Both the position numbers and the translations under genes were made by a program. 64,000 bases of DNA from positions 45,694 through 109,693 of the forward strand of contig NZ_PGFZ01000007.1 of NCBI RefSeq assembly GCF_002923755.1, in the 5' to 3' direction. This document shows positions 37,640-46,077 of the stretch, piece by piece; within the stretch, counting starts at the first letter, position 1; the number at the start of each line of letters is the position of its first letter. This stretch comes from Methylovulum psychrotolerans. Its GTDB lineage: Bacteria; Pseudomonadota; Gammaproteobacteria; Methylococcales; Methylomonadaceae. Under the pieces are notes generated by a model. The model was given only the letters and a program-made list of their open reading frames with translations, had not been told where the DNA came from and did not search any database.

Positions 37640-38818
37640 ATGAGAATACTGACTTACACCACTTTATACCCCAATGATGTGCAGTTACGCCACGGCATAT
37701 TTGTCGAACAGCGCCTTAGGCATTTGCTGGCACAAAAGCATGTAGAGGCTAAGGTGGTCGCCCCGGTGCCGTGGTTTCCGTCAAGCGCCAAGCTATTTGG
37801 CGCGTATGGCGATTATGCGCGGATTAGCCGCCAAGAACAGCGGCACGGTATCGACATTTATCATCCGCGCTATGCGGTGATCCCTAAGTTTGGCATGATG
37901 GTCTCGCCCGCGCTGTTGGCGGCGGCGAGCTTGCCGTTACTCAAGCGGCTGATTGCCGACGGGTATGATTTTGATGTGCTGGATGCGCATTATTTTTATC
38001 CTGATGGTGTGGCGGCGGCTTTGTTGGCAAAAGCCTTAGGCAAGCCGTTGGTCATTACCGCGCGGGGTACGGATATTAACTTGATCCCGCAACAGGCTGT
38101 GCCTAAAAAGATGATTTTATGGGCGGCACGGCAAGCCGGGCAGATCATTACTGTTTGCGAAGCTTTGCGCTCGGAAATGATCGCGCTGGGTGTGCCCGGC
38201 GAAAAAATCCATGCCTTGCGCAATGGCGTGGATTTGCAGGTTTTTTGTCCGCAAGACCGCACCGCATTGCGTCAGGCCATGAATTTGCATAAGCCGACCT
38301 TATTGTCGGTCGGGCATTTGATCGAGCGCAAAGGCCACCATTTGGTGATTGAAGCCCTGCAACAGTTGCCTGGCTATGAGTTGTTGATTGCGGGTGACGG
38401 CGAAGAGTCGGCTAATCTGCAAGCGTTGGTGGCGCGTTTGGGCTTAAGTGAACGGGTGCGTTTTTTAGGCGCGTTGACGCATCAGCAACTGAGGGATGTT
38501 TATAATGCCGCCGACGCGCTGGTGTTGGCCTCTAGCCGCGAAGGGTGGGCGAATGTCTTGCTGGAGGCGATGGCTTGCGGCACACCGGTAGTGGCGACCG
38601 CGATTTGGGGTACGCCGGAAGTGGTGCGCACCCCTGCCGCTGGCGTGTTGGTCGGGCAACGCACGGCTAGGGCACTTGCCGAAGGTGTGCAGGCTTTGTT
38701 TGCCCAGTATCCGCACCGCCCCGATACCCGCGCCTATGCGGAAAAATTTTCTTGGGATGATACAGTGGCGGGGGTTTACGCGCTGCTCGACAGCCTATTG
38801 CCTAGCCCGCACCATTAA
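37640..38818 (+). CDS. Glycosyltransferase family 4 protein
   Basis: A 392-residue GT-B enzyme. The N-terminal half begins RILTYTTLYPNDVQLRHGIFVEQR, a start seen in exopolysaccharide GT4 enzymes. The C-terminal half carries the nucleotide-sugar signature: LLSVGHLIERKGHHLVIEAL, LLIAGDGEES, and the E-x7-E motif in REGWANVLLEAMACGTPVVAT. It transfers a sugar from an activated donor onto a polysaccharide or lipid intermediate at the cytoplasmic membrane. It is the first of three genes (two GT4, then ugd) on the plus strand, spaced 27-67 bases apart, likely an operon for a uronic-acid-containing surface polysaccharide. Confidence 0.88.
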   Translation: MRILTYTTLYPNDVQLRHGIFVEQRLRHLLAQKHVEAKVVAPVPWFPSSAKLFGAYGDYARISRQEQRHGIDIYHPRYAVIPKFGMMVSPALLAAASLPLLKRLIADGYDFDVLDAHYFYPDGVAAALLAKALGKPLVITARGTDINLIPQQAVPKKMILWAARQAGQIITVCEALRSEMIALGVPGEKIHALRNGVDLQVFCPQDRTALRQAMNLHKPTLLSVGHLIERKGHHLVIEALQQLPGYELLIAGDGEESANLQALVARLGLSERVRFLGALTHQQLRDVYNAADALVLASSREGWANVLLEAMACGTPVVATAIWGTPEVVRTPAAGVLVGQRTARALAEGVQALFAQYPHRPDTRAYAEKFSWDDTVAGVYALLDSLLPSPHH

Positions 38819-38845
38819 GTTTCGCCCTTATTTTTTTAGCACAAG

Positions 38846-40000
38846 ATGAAAATTCTCTATCACCATCGGATTGCCTCCAAAGATGGGCAATATGTCCATA
38901 TTGAAGAACTGATCACCGCCTTAAGGGCTTTGGGCCATGAGGTTATTATGGCCGAGCCGGACGCTATAGAGCATAAAGGCTTTGGCAGCAGTTCCGGGTC
39001 GGTAAAAATGATCCGTACCCTGTTGCCGGGTTTTTTGCACGAGTTTATTGAATTTGCCTACGCGCTGTTTGATTTCGCCAAAATCGTGCCGTTGATGCTT
39101 AAGCATAAGCCGGATGTGATTTACGAGCGTTACAATCTGTTTTTGCCGTCCGGCATTTGGGCGAAAAAACTCTTTAAGGTGCCGTTGTTGCTGGAAGTCA
39201 ACGCGCCGCTGTATGCCGAGCGTAAAAAGCATGACGGCATCCAATTGGATTGGCTGGCAAAATGGACGGAGTCTTATGTCTGGCGGCAAGCCGACTATGT
39301 GTTGCCCGTGACGCAGGTCTTGGCTGACCAAGTCATTGCCGCCGGTGCGTCGGCGGCTAGCATTAGGGTTATCCCTAATGGCATTAACCAAGCGCGTTTC
39401 AGCCACGCTATCGATAGCGCTACAGTGCTGGACAAGTACGGTCTGCACAACAAGCTGGTGTTGGGTTTTACCGGTTTTGTCCGCGACTGGCATCGGCTAG
39501 ATAAGGTGGTGCAAGCCATTGCTGATAATAAAGGCCGCGCTTGGCATTTATTGCTGGTCGGCGACGGCCCGGCCCGCGCCGCCATTGAGCAACAGGCGGC
39601 GGATTTGGGCATCAGCGAGCATATCACCATTACCGGTATTATTGACCGTGATGAGGTGGCCAATTATGTCGCGGCGTTTGATATTGCCCTGCAACCGGAT
39701 GTGGTCGAATATGCTTCGCCCTTGAAGCTGTTTGAATATATGGTCTTGGGCAAGGCGATTATTGCCCCTGACCGTGCCAATATCCGTGAGATATTGACGC
39801 ACGGCCAAGACGCGCTGTTGTTCGACCCCGCACAAGAGCAGGCTTTTACCGAACAGTTGTGTGCTTTGTGCTTAGACGGGGACTTACGCCAGCGGCTAGG
39901 CAAGGCCGCCGCGCAAACCTTGGCGGAAAAGGGCCTATATTGGCAGGAAAATGCCAAGCGGGTCGTCACCTTGCTAGAAGACAGGAAAAACGATAAGTAA
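38846..40000 (+). CDS. Glycosyltransferase family 4 protein
   Basis: A 384-residue GT-B enzyme. It starts KILYHHRIASKDGQYVHIEEL and later contains LLLEVNAPLYAER, IRVIPNGINQARF, LVLGFTGFVRDWHRLDKVVQAI, LLLVGDGPARAAIE and a modified acidic motif VVEYASPLKLFEYMVLGKAI. The opening GQYVHIEEL with ERYNLF further on is reminiscent of GT4 enzymes in exosortase-associated exopolysaccharide loci, which would suit the PEP-CTERM protein elsewhere in the window, but that link is inference. It sits between the first GT4 gene and ugd. Confidence 0.87.
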   Translation: MKILYHHRIASKDGQYVHIEELITALRALGHEVIMAEPDAIEHKGFGSSSGSVKMIRTLLPGFLHEFIEFAYALFDFAKIVPLMLKHKPDVIYERYNLFLPSGIWAKKLFKVPLLLEVNAPLYAERKKHDGIQLDWLAKWTESYVWRQADYVLPVTQVLADQVIAAGASAASIRVIPNGINQARFSHAIDSATVLDKYGLHNKLVLGFTGFVRDWHRLDKVVQAIADNKGRAWHLLLVGDGPARAAIEQQAADLGISEHITITGIIDRDEVANYVAAFDIALQPDVVEYASPLKLFEYMVLGKAIIAPDRANIREILTHGQDALLFDPAQEQAFTEQLCALCLDGDLRQRLGKAAAQTLAEKGLYWQENAKRVVTLLEDRKNDK

Positions 40001-40067
40001 AAAAAACAACACACAGCCCTTTTTTCACTCTTGACAGTTAGACGATTGCTACCCTTAGGAAAACAAC

Positions 40068-41390
40068 ATGAAAGTGACAGTATTTGGTTCTGGTTATGTA
40101 GGTCTGGTTACGGGCGTTTGCTTGGCGGAAGTCGGTAATGATGTGCTCTGCATTGATGTCGATGAAGCCAAAATAGCGAATTTGCGCCAAGGTATCGTGC
40201 CTATTTTTGAACCGGGGTTGGAAGACATGGTCAAGGATAACCAAAGGGCCGGACGCTTGAAATTTACCACCCATATTTTGGAGGCGGTAGCGCACGGGGT
40301 CTTCCAGTTTATCGCCGTGGGTACGCCCCCCGATGAAGACGGTGGCGCCGATCTGCAATATGTTTTGGCGGTCGCCAAATCCATCGCCGAAAACATGATG
40401 GAGTATCGGGTGATTGTCGATAAGTCCACCGTCCCTGTCGGTACGGCCGACCGGGTGAAGGCAGTGATTGAGCAAGTCCAGGCGGCACGGGTGGTCGATG
40501 TGCCTTATGATGTGGTGTCTAACCCCGAATTCTTAAAAGAGGGTGCGGCGATTGATGATTTTATGAAGCCTGACCGGATTATTATCGGTACCGATAACCC
40601 GAAGGCGGAAAAGCTGTTGAAAGCGTTGTATGCGCCGTTTAACCGCAACCATGAGCGGATTATCACGATGGATGTACGTTCGGCGGAGTTGACCAAATAT
40701 GCCGCCAATGCCATGTTGGCGACTAAAATCAGCTTTATGAACGAATTGGCGAATCTGGCGGAACGCTTGGGCGCAGATATTGAAAAAGTGCGTAACGGCA
40801 TCGGTTCCGATTCCCGCATCGGTTATTCGTTTATTTATCCGGGTTGCGGCTATGGCGGCTCGTGCTTCCCGAAAGACGTTAAGGCGTTAGAACACACTGC
40901 CCAGCAAATGGGTTATGAGGCAGAGCTGTTGCAAGCGGTGGAAAACGTCAATAATCGCCAGAAACAAGTGCTGTTCTCGAAAGTATCGGCGCATTACCAC
41001 GGTGATTTGCAAGGCAAAACCTTTGCGATGTGGGGCTTGGCGTTCAAACCCAAAACCGACGATATGCGCGAAGCGCCCAGCCGCGTTATTTTGGAGGCAT
41101 TGATTGCCGCTGGTGCGTCTGTCCGCGCTTATGACCCTGAAGCGATGCTGGAGGCGAAGCGGATTTATGGCGATAAGCCCGGTCTGACGCTGGTGGAGTC
41201 CGCCGAAGAAGCCCTGACCGATGCCAACGCCTTGCTGGTTGTGACCGAATGGAAAAACTTTTGGAGCCCTGATTTTGATTTGATTAAGGCGAGCTTGAAA
41301 GACGGGGTGATTTTTGACGGCAGAAACTTGTATAAGCCAGAATTGCTCAAAGAAATGGGCTTTACCTATTATGGTATCGGCAGGGCTTAA
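40068..41390 (+). CDS. ugd: UDP-glucose 6-dehydrogenase
   Basis: A 440-residue NAD-dependent enzyme oxidising UDP-glucose to UDP-glucuronate. The Rossmann motif is [20 protein letters not shown]; the substrate-contact segments are [16 protein letters not shown] and [12 protein letters not shown]; the catalytic cysteine is in [17 protein letters not shown]; the late [14 protein letters not shown] is also typical. AGGA lies 8 bases before the ATG. It supplies UDP-glucuronate for capsule or exopolysaccharide synthesis, probably for the two preceding glycosyltransferases. It is followed by xerD after 15 bases. Confidence 0.95.
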   Translation: MKVTVFGSGYVGLVTGVCLAEVGNDVLCIDVDEAKIANLRQGIVPIFEPGLEDMVKDNQRAGRLKFTTHILEAVAHGVFQFIAVGTPPDEDGGADLQYVLAVAKSIAENMMEYRVIVDKSTVPVGTADRVKAVIEQVQAARVVDVPYDVVSNPEFLKEGAAIDDFMKPDRIIIGTDNPKAEKLLKALYAPFNRNHERIITMDVRSAELTKYAANAMLATKISFMNELANLAERLGADIEKVRNGIGSDSRIGYSFIYPGCGYGGSCFPKDVKALEHTAQQMGYEAELLQAVENVNNRQKQVLFSKVSAHYHGDLQGKTFAMWGLAFKPKTDDMREAPSRVILEALIAAGASVRAYDPEAMLEAKRIYGDKPGLTLVESAEEALTDANALLVVTEWKNFWSPDFDLIKASLKDGVIFDGRNLYKPELLKEMGFTYYGIGRA

Positions 41391-41405
41391 GCGTTTGGCG
41401 GCGTT

Positions 41406-42290
41406 ATGAGCGGCGATGAGCTGATCGACCAGTTTTTGGATGCCGCGTGGGCAGAGCAGGGCTTAAGCGAGAATACCCTGTCCGCCTACCGTAGCGACTT
41501 GCGCATTTTTGCCAAATGGTTGGCGGGCAAGCCTTTGCTGGAAGTGGATAACGGGCAGGTGGCGGGCTTTCTCGGCAGCCGTTATAAAGACGGTATCGGC
41601 AGCCGCTCTTCGGCGCGGATTTTGTCCAGCTTGCGGCGTTTTTACGGCTATTATATCCGCGAAAACCGTATCAGCGCCGACCCGACCGCGCTGATTGCTT
41701 CGCCGCACATCGGCCACCCTTTGCCGATGTCCTTATCGGAAAACGATGTGGAGTTGCTGCTGGCCGCCCCCGAAGTCAGCAGTCCGCTGGGCTACCGCGA
41801 TAAGACCATGCTGGAAATGCTCTATGCCACGGGTTTGCGGGTGACTGAGCTGGTCGATTTGAAGTTTGAGCAAGTCAGTTTCCGGCAGGGTGTGGTGCGG
41901 GTGACGGGGAAGGGTAATAAGCAACGCCTGATTCCGGTCGGCGAAGAGGCGATGAGCTGGCTGGAAGGCTATATGGGGCAAGCCCGCAAAGCCATCTTGG
42001 GCGAGCGCCAAAGCGATTATCTGTTTGTCACCAGCCGCGCCAGTAATATGACGCGGCAAGCCTTTTGGCATCTTATCAAACGTCATGCCCTGAAAGCGGG
42101 CATCAGCAAAGAACTGTCGCCGCATACCCTACGCCATGCCTTCGCCACCCATCTGCTCAACCACGGCGCGGATTTGCGCGTCGTGCAACTGCTGCTGGGG
42201 CATTCGGATTTGTCCACGACACAGATTTACACCCATGTCGCTAACCAGCGGTTGAAGGAATTACATGCCCAGTATCATCCTAGGGGGTGA
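41406..42290 (+). CDS. xerD: Site-specific tyrosine recombinase XerD
   Basis: A 294-residue tyrosine recombinase that, with XerC, resolves chromosome dimers at dif. The N-terminal SAM-like domain (LIDQFLDAAWAEQGLSENTL) and the catalytic residues are present: Arg in YATGLRVTELV (about 145), Lys in VTGKGNKQRLIPV, HxxR in SPHTLRHAFATHLL (about 240), and His...Tyr in LLGHSDLSTTQIYTHV (about 275). The length and N-terminus fit chromosomal XerD rather than a phage integrase. It is not flanked by an obvious mobile element. Confidence 0.93.
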   Translation: MSGDELIDQFLDAAWAEQGLSENTLSAYRSDLRIFAKWLAGKPLLEVDNGQVAGFLGSRYKDGIGSRSSARILSSLRRFYGYYIRENRISADPTALIASPHIGHPLPMSLSENDVELLLAAPEVSSPLGYRDKTMLEMLYATGLRVTELVDLKFEQVSFRQGVVRVTGKGNKQRLIPVGEEAMSWLEGYMGQARKAILGERQSDYLFVTSRASNMTRQAFWHLIKRHALKAGISKELSPHTLRHAFATHLLNHGADLRVVQLLLGHSDLSTTQIYTHVANQRLKELHAQYHPRG

Positions 42291-42345
42291 TGTTGCATCT
42301 GTGCGTCTTAATATCCATGAATATGTCTAATCGGCGGAGATAGCG

Positions 42346-43239
42346 ATGGCTCAACGTAAATTGATCAGTTTTGATTGGGCGATGAAGCGCTTATTGCGCA
42401 GTAAGGCCAATTTTGAAGTCTTGGAAGGCTTTTTGTCGGAATTGTTGAAGGACGATATTGAGATTTTGGAAATATTGGAAAGCGAGGGCAATAAGGCGAC
42501 GCATGATGATAAGCTGAACCAAGTCGATCTGAAGGTGAAAAACCGTAACGGGGAGATTATTTTGGTGGAGGTGCAGCATGACCGGGAGTTGGATTATTTG
42601 CACCGTATCCTGTATGCCAGTTCCAAAACGATTACCGAGCATCTGAAAGAGGGCGATGCGTATCAAGAGGTGGTGAAGGTGGTTTCGGTGAGCATCCTGT
42701 ATTTTGATTTAGGGCAGGGGCAAGATTATGTGTACCACGGCAAGACCGATTTTATCGGCATCCACCAGCATGACCATTTGCAATTGAACAGCCGCCAGCA
42801 GCGGATGTTTAATAAGCAGCAGGCTTATGCGATTTTTCCCGAATATTATTTGCTTAAGGTCAACCAGTTTGACGGTGTGGCGCGGGACAGTTTGGACGAA
42901 TGGATGTATTTTTTGAAAAACGGCGAAATTAAGGAAGATTTTGCCGCTAAGGGTCTGAAAAAAGCCCAAGAGGTGATGGCTGTCCTTAAGCTGTCGGATG
43001 CCGAACGCGCCCAGTATGAGCGTTATGTCGATTACATGCACTATGAGGCGAGCATGTCATGGTCTTTGTATCAGGATGGCCGTTTTGACGGTATCGCCGA
43101 GGGTATCGAGCAAGGGCTTGAACAGGGGCGGCAAGAGGCGATGTTGAATTTGGCAAAGAATATGAAGCAAGCGGGCGAGAGCTTGGAAAAAATCGCCAGT
43201 TATACGGGGTTGGGCTTGGCGCAATTGCAACAGCTTTGA
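42346..43239 (+). CDS. Rpn-family PD-(D/E)XK nuclease/putative transposase
   Basis: A 297-residue protein starting LISFDWAMKRLLRSKANFEVLEGFL, the typical opening of Rpn/'PD-(D/E)XK nuclease family transposase' proteins. The nuclease core is DLKVKNRNGEIILVEVQHD, with Asp and E-x-Q as metal-binding residues, followed by a conserved YASSKTITEHL helix. The C-terminus (GIAEGIEQGLEQGRQEAM) is a repeated helical tail common in the family. Rpn proteins promote RecA-independent recombination in E. coli. These genes are often multicopy and accessory. It shows no terminal repeats that I can see, so it is not a classical transposable element. Confidence 0.88.
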   Translation: MAQRKLISFDWAMKRLLRSKANFEVLEGFLSELLKDDIEILEILESEGNKATHDDKLNQVDLKVKNRNGEIILVEVQHDRELDYLHRILYASSKTITEHLKEGDAYQEVVKVVSVSILYFDLGQGQDYVYHGKTDFIGIHQHDHLQLNSRQQRMFNKQQAYAIFPEYYLLKVNQFDGVARDSLDEWMYFLKNGEIKEDFAAKGLKKAQEVMAVLKLSDAERAQYERYVDYMHYEASMSWSLYQDGRFDGIAEGIEQGLEQGRQEAMLNLAKNMKQAGESLEKIASYTGLGLAQLQQL

Positions 43240-43263
43240 TTTTATCGTCTAGGGGTATGAGCC

Positions 43264-44034
43264 ATGATTGATTGGAATGTCACTTACGCCGCCATTTGGC
43301 GGCAACGCAAAGAATACCTGCGCCCGGTGCGCCACATTGATCCTATCCAATTGGATGATTTATTGGGGATTGACGGTAAAAAACAGTTGCTGGTGGACAA
43401 TACGGAACGCTTTCTGGCGGGCAAGCCCGCCAACAACGCTTTGTTGTGGGGTTCGCGGGGTACGGGAAAATCGTCGTTAATCAAAGCCTTGCTGAATGCT
43501 TATAAAATCGCTGGCTTGCGCCTGATTGAAGTGGATAAGCAAGATTTGGTGTATTTGCCGGAAATTGTCGATGACATCCGCGAACTCCCCCAACGCTTTA
43601 TCATTTACTGTGATGATCTGTCTTTTGAATCTGGCGATAGCCATTACAAATCGTTAAAAAGCGTGCTTGAAGGCTCGGTTGAGCTGCCGCCGGACAATGT
43701 CTTGGTTTATGCCACCTCCAACCGTCGGCATTTGCTGCCGGAGTTGATGAAAGATAACCTCGATTCCCATTTAGTCGATAGGGAAGTGCATTATTCGGAC
43801 ACGGTAGAAGAAAAAACCTCGCTGTCTGACCGTTTTGGCCTGTCGTTAGGGTTTTATCCGCAAACGCCCCCAGCGTATTTGGCTATTGTCGATAGCCTTT
43901 TTCCTGAGGTGGCGGACGCTGCCCGCGCCAGCCTGCATAAAGCCGCCTTGGATTTTGCCCATCAACGTGCGTCAAAAAGCGGGCGGACAGCTAAGCAGTT
44001 TTATAATGCGTTTGTCGGCACGGCTTTTGTTTGA
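43264..44034 (+). CDS. DUF815-family AAA ATPase
   Basis: A 256-residue ATP-binding protein. Walker A is NALLWGSRGTGKSSLIKALLN (about residues 59-79); Walker B-like acidic residues are in RFIIYCDDLSFESGD; a sensor-type YATSNRRHLLPELM follows, and LSDRFGLSLGFYP is the segment preceding the lid. This is the DUF815 pattern. The family is widespread in proteobacteria without an assigned function. It follows the Rpn gene by 24 bases and precedes lpxA by 62, possibly in one transcript. Confidence 0.88.
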   Translation: MIDWNVTYAAIWRQRKEYLRPVRHIDPIQLDDLLGIDGKKQLLVDNTERFLAGKPANNALLWGSRGTGKSSLIKALLNAYKIAGLRLIEVDKQDLVYLPEIVDDIRELPQRFIIYCDDLSFESGDSHYKSLKSVLEGSVELPPDNVLVYATSNRRHLLPELMKDNLDSHLVDREVHYSDTVEEKTSLSDRFGLSLGFYPQTPPAYLAIVDSLFPEVADAARASLHKAALDFAHQRASKSGRTAKQFYNAFVGTAFV

Positions 44035-44096
44035 CGGATGTGCCGGGTGGCTCGGCTTTTACTTTTATTTTTTAACAAACGAAACGGACATTAACC

Positions 44097-44870
44097 ATGA
44101 CAAGCCTTATCCATCCCTCCGCTTATATTGCCCCTGATGCCAAACTCGGCGATAACGTCACTGTCGGCCCGTTTGCCGTCATCGAAAGTGCGGTGGAAAT
44201 TGGTGATAACTGTAACATCGGCGCGCAGGCCGTGGTGCAGCCTTATGTCAAAATGGGCGCGGGCAATATATTGCACCCACACGCGGTATTGGGTGGTTTG
44301 CCACAGGACACTGGCTTTAAGGCAGAAACGTTGTCATGGTTAATTTGCGGGGATAATAATGTGTTCCGCGAAGGCTTTACCGCTCACCGCGCCAGTAAGG
44401 CGGATGGGGAAACCCGTATCGGTTCGGGCTGTTATTTTATGAGCAATAGCCATGTCGCCCATGATTGTGATGTCGGCGATAAAACCATTTTTGCCAATAA
44501 CGTGGCGATAGGCGGGCATGTCCAGGTCGGCAATAATGTTTTTATGGGCGGGGCGGTGGTCGCGCACCAATTTTGCCGCATCGGGGCTTTTGCGATAGTG
44601 CAGGGGACAACGGGCTTAAATATGGATGTGATTCCCTTTACGCTGATTGGTGGCCGTCCTGCTAGACATTATAAGCTCAATACCATTGGCTTAAGACGGG
44701 CGGGCATTACGGGCGAGCGTTATAACGTCTTAGCCGCTGCGTTCCGTTTATTGCGGAATAAACAGAGTTTGGACGGCTTACAGGAAACCGAAGAATTGCT
44801 GATGCTGAAAGCCTGGTTGGCGGTGAAGTCCAAACGTGGCCTGCATGGCTTTATGTCGCTTGATGATTAG
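44097..44870 (+). CDS. lpxA: LpxA-like acyl-ACP:UDP-GlcNAc O-acyltransferase
   Basis: A 257-residue left-handed beta-helix protein. Hexapeptide repeats run from YIAPDAKLGDNVTVGPFAVI to about residue 185, followed by a helical C-terminal domain with GLRRAGITGERYNVLAAAFRLL. The catalytic histidine position is in SNSHVAHDCDVGD. LpxA adds the first acyl chain to UDP-GlcNAc in lipid A synthesis. The usual lpxD-fabZ-lpxA-lpxB order is absent, and some segments depart from the enterobacterial enzyme (LPQDTGFKAETLSWLICGDN). It could be a second, paralogous acyltransferase rather than the housekeeping copy. Confidence 0.82.
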   Translation: MTSLIHPSAYIAPDAKLGDNVTVGPFAVIESAVEIGDNCNIGAQAVVQPYVKMGAGNILHPHAVLGGLPQDTGFKAETLSWLICGDNNVFREGFTAHRASKADGETRIGSGCYFMSNSHVAHDCDVGDKTIFANNVAIGGHVQVGNNVFMGGAVVAHQFCRIGAFAIVQGTTGLNMDVIPFTLIGGRPARHYKLNTIGLRRAGITGERYNVLAAAFRLLRNKQSLDGLQETEELLMLKAWLAVKSKRGLHGFMSLDD

Positions 44871-44874
44871 CGCG

Positions 44875-45237
44875 TTAAGGCTGGCAGTAGTGTGCCTGCA
44901 CCCGTTGTATTAATCCTTCCCTATTTAATTCCATGACTTCGGCGGCCAGTAAGTTATTGACGCTGGTATAGATTAAGGTAAGGCTGTTGACTCCGGTAAC
45001 GACGTGCAATAATTGGAAAGCCAGTTCGGGATATTTTGCTAAGCCTTGGGCAAAATAGCCAGCCAAGGCGGTTTTGCCGTGGACGGTGCCGTCTGAGCTG
45101 TTTTGTAGGGCGACGATAAACGGGCTGGTAAAGCTAATGTCTTCGGCGTAATGGCTGAGAATGTCGGGCAAGTCGTGGCGGTTCCAGGCATTAAGCCAAG
45201 CTTGGGCTAGGGTATTGGCGTGGGATTGGGTTAACAT
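44875..45237 (-). CDS. NTF2/SnoaL-like protein
   Basis: A 120-residue protein with the NTF2-like cone fold pattern: AQAWLNAWNRHDLPDILSHY followed by AEDISFTSPFI, then GKTALAGYFAQGL and a strand-rich C-terminus. Proteins of this group bind or isomerise small molecules, but no specific function follows from the sequence. It converges with lpxA (4 bases between stops) and diverges from the HAD phosphatase gene. Confidence 0.75.
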   Translation of the reverse strand: MLTQSHANTLAQAWLNAWNRHDLPDILSHYAEDISFTSPFIVALQNSSDGTVHGKTALAGYFAQGLAKYPELAFQLLHVVTGVNSLTLIYTSVNNLLAAEVMELNREGLIQRVQAHYCQP

Positions 45238-45361
45238 GATGGTATTGGGCTTAAGTTGTTTTATGTGGGTAGTTACCGGGGCGGTGTTCCTTCGGGTACA
45301 GGCCTTGCCTATTATTTTAAGCCGTCACTAACTAAAAACCAAAACTGTGAACGATAAGCTT

Positions 45362-46027
45362 ATGCCTTTTTCTGCCGTTCTCTTTGATATGGATGGCCTT
45401 GTCCTTGATACCGAAAGCACTTATTGCCAAGCGTGGCAACAGGCGGCGGCAAGGATGGGTCACTATTTATCGGACAGTTTTTGTAGGTCTTTATCCGGCC
45501 TGCATCATCAGGCTATAGACGCTAAATTACAGGATGCTTGCGGGGCGGATTTTGATATACAGGCATTTAACCGCCGTGCAGGTGCGTGTTGGCGGGAACG
45601 GGTGACGACAGACGGTATTCCGGTAAAGCCTGGGGTGGCCGAGTTGTTGGCGTATCTTGAGGCGCGGCAAATTCCGTTTGCCTTGGCGACGAATAGCCGG
45701 GCGGCGAATGCTCAGGAGTGTTTGGCCTTAGCGGGGTTGGCTGGCGCGTTTAAGGTGCTGGTGGGTCGTGATGACGTGGCGGCGGGCAAACCGTCGCCGG
45801 ATGTGTTTTTACGCGCGGCGGCCTTATTGCAAACGCCTATCCATGCCTGTTGGGTGTTGGAAGATTCGTTGACTGGCATTATGGCCGCGCACAGCGCGGG
45901 GGCGTTTCCGGTGTTGGTGCCGTCCGGCTCTCCGGTTGAGACGCAGGCACTGGCGTTATGCGCTATGATGCGGCCTGATTTATCGGCGGTCTTGGCAACT
46001 ATCCGCGCTGAGTTCGCCCATCGGTAA
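45362..46027 (+). CDS. HAD-superfamily phosphatase (beta-phosphoglucomutase-like)
   Basis: A 221-residue HAD hydrolase of subfamily IA. Motif I is AVLFDMDGLVLDTEST, with both nucleophile and acid/base aspartates; motif II lies in FALATNSRAANAQECL; motif III/IV are AGKPSPDVFLRAAALL and CWVLEDSLTGIMAAHSAGA. The second half of motif I and the helical cap resemble beta-phosphoglucomutase and sugar phosphatases. A GTG at 45347 would add five residues and cannot be excluded. The substrate is unknown. It precedes mptG by 50 bases on the same strand. Confidence 0.88.
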   Translation: MPFSAVLFDMDGLVLDTESTYCQAWQQAAARMGHYLSDSFCRSLSGLHHQAIDAKLQDACGADFDIQAFNRRAGACWRERVTTDGIPVKPGVAELLAYLEARQIPFALATNSRAANAQECLALAGLAGAFKVLVGRDDVAAGKPSPDVFLRAAALLQTPIHACWVLEDSLTGIMAAHSAGAFPVLVPSGSPVETQALALCAMMRPDLSAVLATIRAEFAHR

Positions 46028-46077
46028 CGCAATCGGGTATAATTTCATTATTACGCACTACTTTTTGTATCTTCAAT

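Noticed and set aside
41406..43239. XerD plus Rpn as an integrative element
   Set aside because: The XerD sequence fits the chromosomal recombinase, and I saw no flanking direct repeats, tRNA gene or terminal inverted repeats.
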